DNA of 12,739 bases from assembly GCA_036939355.1 (NCBI GenBank), contig JALLAP010001168.1:1-12739 (forward strand). The letters run 5' to 3'. The translations under genes were made by a program, and so were the position numbers. This DNA comes from Thalassiosira profunda (lineage: Eukaryota; Bacillariophyta; Thalassiosirophyceae; Thalassiosirales; Thalassiosiraceae). The notes under the pieces were generated by a model. The model was not told the origin of the DNA. It did not search any database and worked only from the letters and a program-made list of their open reading frames with translations. Below are positions 9,392 through 12,739 of this stretch, in pieces (positions within the stretch are counted from its first letter, which is position 1; every line of letters begins with the position of its first letter).

Positions 9392-9906
9392 GGCGGCTCT
9401 ATATCGAACCCTGGTGGTATCCTATTGAATGCGTATTGCAATGGGAGATGCCTCGGCAGGCTTGAGGAAGGCGAGACGCGCAATGCGATGCCTCAGCCGC
9501 CAGCTCTACTGATGGCAGGTGCGACCGTCCTCTCCCAGCGCCGCGTAGGAAGCTATCCAACGATCAAGCTGGAGCCTATCGCCCATAAGCAAGCAGCGCA
9601 CACGCTGGCGTCCCTCTGCCGCGGCGACGATGGAGGGAACGTCGGCGGCCTCCTCTACTGTCTGGAGGTGCCTGTGCGTGAAAGGCGCGCAAAAATAATG
9701 ATTGAATGCTATTGAATGGCGGGGCCTGAAGTTGTGTCAGCTGAGCAGTGCTCAAGGGCCATTTTAGCACAAGTATGCCTTGAAAGGGCCCCTCCTATTT
9801 GCTCAGTCGACAAGTCCTCTTCTCCTCGCATCGCACACTGCAACACAGCCGCGCTGGCGTCCACGTGCGTCCTCGTCGGCTGTCGGCATTGCACGCTGCA
9901 AATACG
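9392..9906. promoter_or_regulatory. Divergent promoter region between YL1 and the 9907 gene
   Basis: This 515-base head-to-head spacer must hold both promoters. The octamer ATTGAATG occurs at 9424, 9701 and 9711, the last two exactly 10 bases apart (about one helical turn). A small ATG frame at 9488-9715 (75 codons) has no recognisable features and is not called. No TATA box was recognised. Confidence 0.45.
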
Positions 9907-10812
9907 ATGGATAGGCAGGCCGACGTCTTCTTCACCGACGAGGAGGTGGCTCGGTTTGCAAAGGGGCGCACGATTCTGGGGCCACCGCCCGCAGATGGAC
10001 CATTGGCGCTCGGAGCGTCCGGGATTGCATTCGCCTCGTCGTTGGACGATGCAGGGCCCTTCTACATTCTCCCCGCTGCCGATCAATACCAGCGCATCAG
10101 GGAGGAAGCAGAGCGCAGGGAATTGCAAAGAAGCAAAGGGCGCGGGGAACCGTACGTGACGGTGGACTCTCTGCCCTACGTGCACAATGCACCATCGCCA
10201 AGTGCTCGTGACCGGTCCATGTGCATGCAGAAGAAGGCTGTGGCACCTGCGAAAGGCACTATCGCTTCCTCTGCTGACAAATGCAACAATGCAAAGTTGA
10301 GGAGCATCGGAGATATCATGAAAGAGGGAGGAATGAGTGAGGAAATGATATCATCTGACGAAGATGCACCAGCAGCAAAAGATGAGATTGTCAAAAGCGA
10401 AAGCCTTCCGCCAGAGACCAACATCAGCATTGACCTCTTGAAGAGTGAACCTGTGGATCAGGGTGGAGCAAAATATGAGACTCTCAAAAGCGAAAGCCTT
10501 CCGCTAGAGACAAACATCAGCATTGACCTCTTGAACAGTGAAACTGCAAAGCAGGATGGAGGTGGTGCGGACCCTGCTAAGGGGGATTCCGGGGATGAGT
10601 CAGACTCTTCATCAGAGAGCAGCAATGATACATCGAGTGCACAGAGCACAAAACGTCAGCGATTGGGGGACGTCGTCAGAGAAGACTCCTCCAGCGAAGA
10701 TGAACTGAGCGATGAACTGATTTCGTCGTCAGATGAAGAGGGCGAGCGCAATGCACAGAAGCCGTTACCAGCAGCTGCCGCCGCAAGCAAGAGCAAAACT
10801 CTCATCACGTGA
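9907..10812 (+). CDS. Unrecognised acidic, Ser-rich nuclear-type protein with tandem SUMO-motif repeat
   Basis: The ATG at 9907 has A at -3 and G at +4; upstream in-frame sequence has no ATG. Residues 1-100 look folded (DVFFTDEEVARFAKGRTILG, then a charged helix RIREEAERRELQRSKGR). The rest is low complexity. Two blocks resemble each other: RSIGDIMKE...EEMISSDED (about 132-152) and RQRLGDVVRE...DELISSSDEE (about 250-277). Between them lies a 31-residue tandem repeat (162-192, 193-223) whose core reads KSESLPxETNISIDLLxSE. It carries SIM-like ISIDLL twice and psi-K-x-E SUMO-acceptor motifs three times (VKSE, LKSE, LKSE). KRQR is a possible nuclear signal, and the acidic Ser runs suit CK2. The frame stops at TGA 10810 but stays open to 11118, so the true protein may be longer. 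I do not recognise the family; a SUMO-linked nuclear role is an inference from motifs. Confidence 0.65.
   Translation: MDRQADVFFTDEEVARFAKGRTILGPPPADGPLALGASGIAFASSLDDAGPFYILPAADQYQRIREEAERRELQRSKGRGEPYVTVDSLPYVHNAPSPSARDRSMCMQKKAVAPAKGTIASSADKCNNAKLRSIGDIMKEGGMSEEMISSDEDAPAAKDEIVKSESLPPETNISIDLLKSEPVDQGGAKYETLKSESLPLETNISIDLLNSETAKQDGGGADPAKGDSGDESDSSSESSNDTSSAQSTKRQRLGDVVREDSSSEDELSDELISSSDEEGERNAQKPLPAAAAASKSKTLIT
10390..10575 (+). repeat. Two-copy 93-base in-frame tandem repeat
   Basis: Copy 1 is 10390-10482 and copy 2 is 10483-10575. The first 60 bases of each are nearly identical (17 of 20 residues the same) while the last 33 have diverged. The conserved part encodes the SIM-like and psi-K-x-E motifs; copy 2 has Asn in place of the second acceptor Lys. 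Confidence 0.9.
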
Positions 10813-10904
10813 TCCAACGCCATCGGCAGCTCCATCAACAGATCAAACGAAGACGAACCTGGGTGGCACAGCCGCAGATCTGGATCTGAGGCGGTGCTTT
10901 TCAG

Positions 10905-11118
10905 AATAAAGCGCAAGCAACAGCGATCTCTCTTGAAAAAGCCGAGGCGCAGACGAAAAGCTGCCGTGGCAACCTCCACCTTTGACTCGCCCGATCGGCC
11001 GGGGGGCGATGCGGGGCAACCAGAACGACGAGTTACCCTTCGGTTTGCAGCGGCGCCTGTGGCGGTCAACAAACGCAAGAAGCAGACGTCGTTGAAGAGC
11101 CTTTTTAAGAAGACGTGA
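10905..11118 (+). CDS. Possible C-terminal exon of the 9907 gene, basic with PIP-box-like end
   Basis: The frame of the 9907 gene continues open for 101 codons after TGA 10810-10812, to TGA 11116. A candidate 96-base intron, GTGATC at 10809 to TGCTTTTCAG at 10904, removes the TGA and keeps the frame, joining ...KTLIT to IKRKQQ. The encoded tail is strongly basic (KRKQQRSLLKKPRRRRK) and ends KRKKQTSLKSLFKKT. Bases 11083-11106 encode QTSLKSLF, close to the PCNA-binding consensus QxxLxxFF but with Leu at the first aromatic position. Alternatives: a sequencing error at the TGA, stop readthrough, or chance open sequence in the 3'UTR. If real, the joined protein has about 371 residues. Confidence 0.4.
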
Positions 11119-11131
11119 TGGCGTTGATGTG

Positions 11132-12091
11132 CTATTCACTGTTATCAATGGCGTTCTTGATTCTTTCTAGAGCATCTAGAATGACATCGTCGAACTCGCT
11201 GATAGTATTGAACGAATAAAGGCAATCGGCGAACTTGTCCAGGTCTCCCTGGGTGACGCTCTGCATCAGGTCGACAAGGAATGCGTGTTCGCGAGACTCT
11301 GCGAACCGACAATCGAGCTCTACAATCGTCTCCAGCATCTCTTGCATCTCTGAATAGTCCAGCTCGGTCGATTGTTGTAGACAGTCGGAGAGCAGAAGAA
11401 CTCCTGCCTTGAGCGCACTGTGAGGGACGTTGGGCTTCTTTGTGTTCCGCTTCGCCTGAAATGTGGCAAGGTGTTCATACGCTCTGGCAGCCTCCCAGGC
11501 CTGACCCGATTTGCCCAAAAGGTAGGCGTGCTGGTTGAGGGCGCGGTCGGCGCTGTCATGCTCGTTTGCGGCCATGTGCAGCCTGGCAGCTCGTTGATAC
11601 GCCTCGACAGAAGTCTCCAGGTCCTTGGTCAAGCCGTGGCTCTTGGCCGTGCGCTCTTCCAAGATTGCTGCCTCTTTGTATTGGGCTGCGTCGCAATACT
11701 TCGAGACGGCCTTGCGGTAGTAGTCGTAGGCAAAGCTGGAATCGACTTTCTCGGCAACAACGGCCGCCTCCGTAAACAGCCTTGCTGCTGTTGCCTGGTC
11801 GCCCAAGTCTTCGGCGTACAGTGCCGCGGCAACAGCGTACGCATTGGCGCTGTCATGCCAGTGGTGCTCTCCCGCGAGTCTGAATGACTCCGCGGCTTTG
11901 AGTCTGAGCTTAATCTCCTGCTTTGTGGCCAACGCTGATGCGCACGGGTAGTTGGAGAGGCACTCGGTCTCCGTGCGGGCTTTCCGGCCGTCGTTTCTAG
12001 ATCCGACAGCATCCGCCTGCTTGAGTAGCGACCGAGCCTTCTCAGCCGAGACTCCAGGGTCGACTTTCACGGCCGTCTTGGGAAAAGGCAT
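11132..12091 (-). CDS. NAPA: Alpha-SNAP (Sec17-type) NSF adaptor
   Basis: Soluble adaptor that recruits NSF to SNARE bundles for disassembly after membrane fusion. The first ATG of the frame is at 12091, giving 319 residues (family about 295). The sequence is a solenoid of helical pairs with SNAP signatures: KAAESFRLAGEHH (66-78), SANAYAVAAALYAEDLGD (81-98), AYDYYRKAVSKYCDAAQYKEA (121-141), AYQRAARLHMAANEHDSA (164-181), AYEHLATFQ (204-212), CRFAESREHAFLVDLMQSV (261-279) and the terminal ILDALERIKNAI (304-315). Differences: residues 29-55 are polar with no Phe-Phe of the membrane-contact loop, and the protein ends DNSE without the near-terminal Leu that stimulates NSF in mammalian and yeast proteins. 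It converges with the 9907 gene and lies downstream of primase on the same strand. Confidence 0.75.
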   Translation of the reverse strand: MPFPKTAVKVDPGVSAEKARSLLKQADAVGSRNDGRKARTETECLSNYPCASALATKQEIKLRLKAAESFRLAGEHHWHDSANAYAVAAALYAEDLGDQATAARLFTEAAVVAEKVDSSFAYDYYRKAVSKYCDAAQYKEAAILEERTAKSHGLTKDLETSVEAYQRAARLHMAANEHDSADRALNQHAYLLGKSGQAWEAARAYEHLATFQAKRNTKKPNVPHSALKAGVLLLSDCLQQSTELDYSEMQEMLETIVELDCRFAESREHAFLVDLMQSVTQGDLDKFADCLYSFNTISEFDDVILDALERIKNAIDNSE

Positions 12092-12361
12092 CTCACCAGA
12101 TCGCAACAAGCCAATGACTAGCCAATGGTGACCGCCACTGTCTCGAGGCTCCGTTGTATTGTTTTGCAAAGTGATCCCATCACGCCAAGCTGTGTCGGAT
12201 TTAAAAACTTCAAGCAAAGTTTTGAAATGACTCGAATTTAAATCTTTCAAAGCTCAGATACAAAAAACATACTTCTTTATCAGGTGAGCAAAGTCTCAAA
12301 TCCCCATAGACTGTCCCGATGTAAGCCCAGGCCCCAAGAGACTTGCCCAAAACCCCAACAC
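12092..12361 (-). promoter_or_regulatory. Alpha-SNAP upstream region and primase 3' flank
   Basis: This 270-base spacer is more AT-rich than its surroundings, with TTTAAA at about 12192 and 12236 and A/T runs to 12290. CCAAT occurs on the + strand at 12111 and 12122, 11 bases apart, each within AGCCAATG; they are 20-35 bases before the SNAP start codon. The SNAP frame stays open to about 12250 but without another ATG, so that part is taken as leader. Confidence 0.4.
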
Positions 12362-12737
12362 TTAGAAATCTCCCACAACGGCAGCCTTCCGCTCGCGCTC
12401 GTCCCGCAACATTTTCCGCTCCTCGTTCAACAGGGGCGTCAAGAACTTCTTTTGGAAGTGCTCGAAGGGTTCCTTCAGGCTCGTCTTCTGCCAACTGCGC
12501 CAAATCGGGAACCGCGAACGGATCGAAGGTGGCAAAGTTTGAGACGGGAACGCACACCCTTCCAGTCTTTGGATGGACGCAGAAAGGACTCTTGAGCAAG
12601 TGGTTCTGCATCTTGGACACGTTGATATCCAGGCGAGGGTAGGTGTGCTTGAACACCGTCTCCACGGGCCACATCTCAATGCGGATGCGTTCGGTGGTGG
12701 ACAGGTTCTTGGGCACCTTGGCGTTGCTCCCCTTGCC
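12362..12737 (-). CDS. PRIM1: DNA primase small (catalytic) subunit, C-terminal part, frame broken
   Basis: Synthesises RNA primers with DNA polymerase alpha at replication forks. Only the C-terminal quarter is present; the start and the catalytic Asp residues lie beyond the right edge. The highly conserved run TYPRLDINVSK, NHLLKSPFCVHPKTGRVCVP and FDPFAVP (about 12659-12512) is diagnostic of eukaryotic PRIM1/Pri1. The end KTSLKEPFEHFQKKFLTPLL matches the family's KTSLxPYxxxFEHF tail, but is in the next frame. The switch is between 12495 and 12485, where dropping one base in TTGGCAGAAG would join the two parts. Stop TAA is at 12362-12364. Most likely a one-base assembly or sequencing error in an intact essential gene; a pseudogene copy is less likely because both halves are well conserved. 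Confidence 0.88.
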   Translation of the reverse strand, partial: ARGATPRCPRTCPPPNASALRCGPWRRCSSTPTLAWISTCPRCRTTCSRVLSASIQRLEGCAFPSQTLPPSIRSRFPIWRSWQKTSLKEPFEHFQKKFLTPLLNEERKMLRDERERKAAVVGDF

Positions 12738-12739
12738 AA

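Noticed and set aside
7811..9465. Long + strand frames (up to 306 codons) across the YL1 gene
   Set aside because: They are antisense to well-supported YL1 domains, are interrupted by the artefact at 7840 and show only repetitive Pro/Arg/Ser composition.
9488..9715. Small + strand gene of 75 codons in the divergent spacer
   Set aside because: No recognisable domain; it lies in a promoter region and starts only about 100 bases from the YL1 start codon.
9799..9906. Arg-rich presequence-like extension (MLSRQVLFSSHRTLQ) of the 9907 protein
   Set aside because: It would need a TTG start; the first ATG, in good context, is at 9907. A mitochondrial presequence is not supported.
10809..10829. A 21-base GT-AG micro-intron removing the TGA in the 9907 gene
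   Set aside because: Introns this short are known only in a few unusual nuclei; the 96-base option with a pyrimidine-rich acceptor is more plausible.
12092..12250. N-terminal extension of alpha-SNAP up to 12250
   Set aside because: The frame is open but has no ATG upstream of 12091 and does not resemble SNAP proteins.
12210..12480. Continuation of the first primase frame to 12210
   Set aside because: After the break this frame loses all similarity to primase, while the neighbouring frame carries the conserved tail and stops at 12362.
12488..12512. A 25-base GT-AG intron explaining the primase frame break
   Set aside because: It would remove VPDLAQL, part of a conserved primase block, so that sequence must be coding. 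A one-base error is simpler.

Overview
The window is nuclear DNA from a eukaryotic microbe. It encodes eukaryote-specific proteins (DNA primase small subunit, YL1/VPS72, alpha-SNAP, an SLC25 carrier and an adaptin-like trafficking subunit), each transcribed on its own, on both strands, with ATG starts in good context. Genes are compact and almost all intronless, GC content looks clearly above 50 percent, and spacers are 13-515 bases. The ankyrin protein (GHxxLHKAA and NEWxCGAAHW blocks) and the signal-peptide-led carrier fit a stramenopile or other secondary-plastid alga; that is an inference with no direct marker in the window. I saw no mobile element, CRISPR array, tRNA or rRNA.

Layout: 2-715 (+) 3' part of an ankyrin protein; 1041-2517 (+) mitochondrial-carrier-family protein with an ER-type signal peptide; 2615-6936 (-) large HEAT/appendage protein, best read as a TSET/TPLATE-complex subunit of the TSAUCER/TASH3 type; 6937-7278 spacer with a polypyrimidine tract and intron-like signals on the + strand; 7279-9391 (-) YL1/VPS72, the H2A.Z-binding subunit of SWR1-type remodelers; 9392-9906 divergent spacer; 9907-10812 (+) an unrecognised acidic nuclear-type protein with a tandem SUMO-motif repeat, whose frame stays open past a TGA to 11118; 11132-12091 (-) alpha-SNAP; 12362-12737 (-) C-terminal part of DNA primase small subunit, with a one-base frame break.

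The assembly matters for reading this window. Four single Ns (1935, 3085, 6802, 7840) each sit between two copies of the same 72-base sequence. These are unmerged contig overlaps, not biology. They break the carrier, the adaptin-like gene (twice) and YL1. Dropping one copy plus the N (73 bases) restores one open frame in every case, giving about 468, 1391 and 679 residues.

The genes are unrelated housekeeping functions (membrane traffic, chromatin, replication, transport), not a cluster. The most novel item is the 9907 gene: a protein with repeated SUMO-interaction-like and psi-K-x-E motifs, two repeated GD...ISSDE blocks, a basic patch and, if the frame past the TGA is real, a degenerate PIP-box-like C-terminus ending 13 bases from the alpha-SNAP stop.
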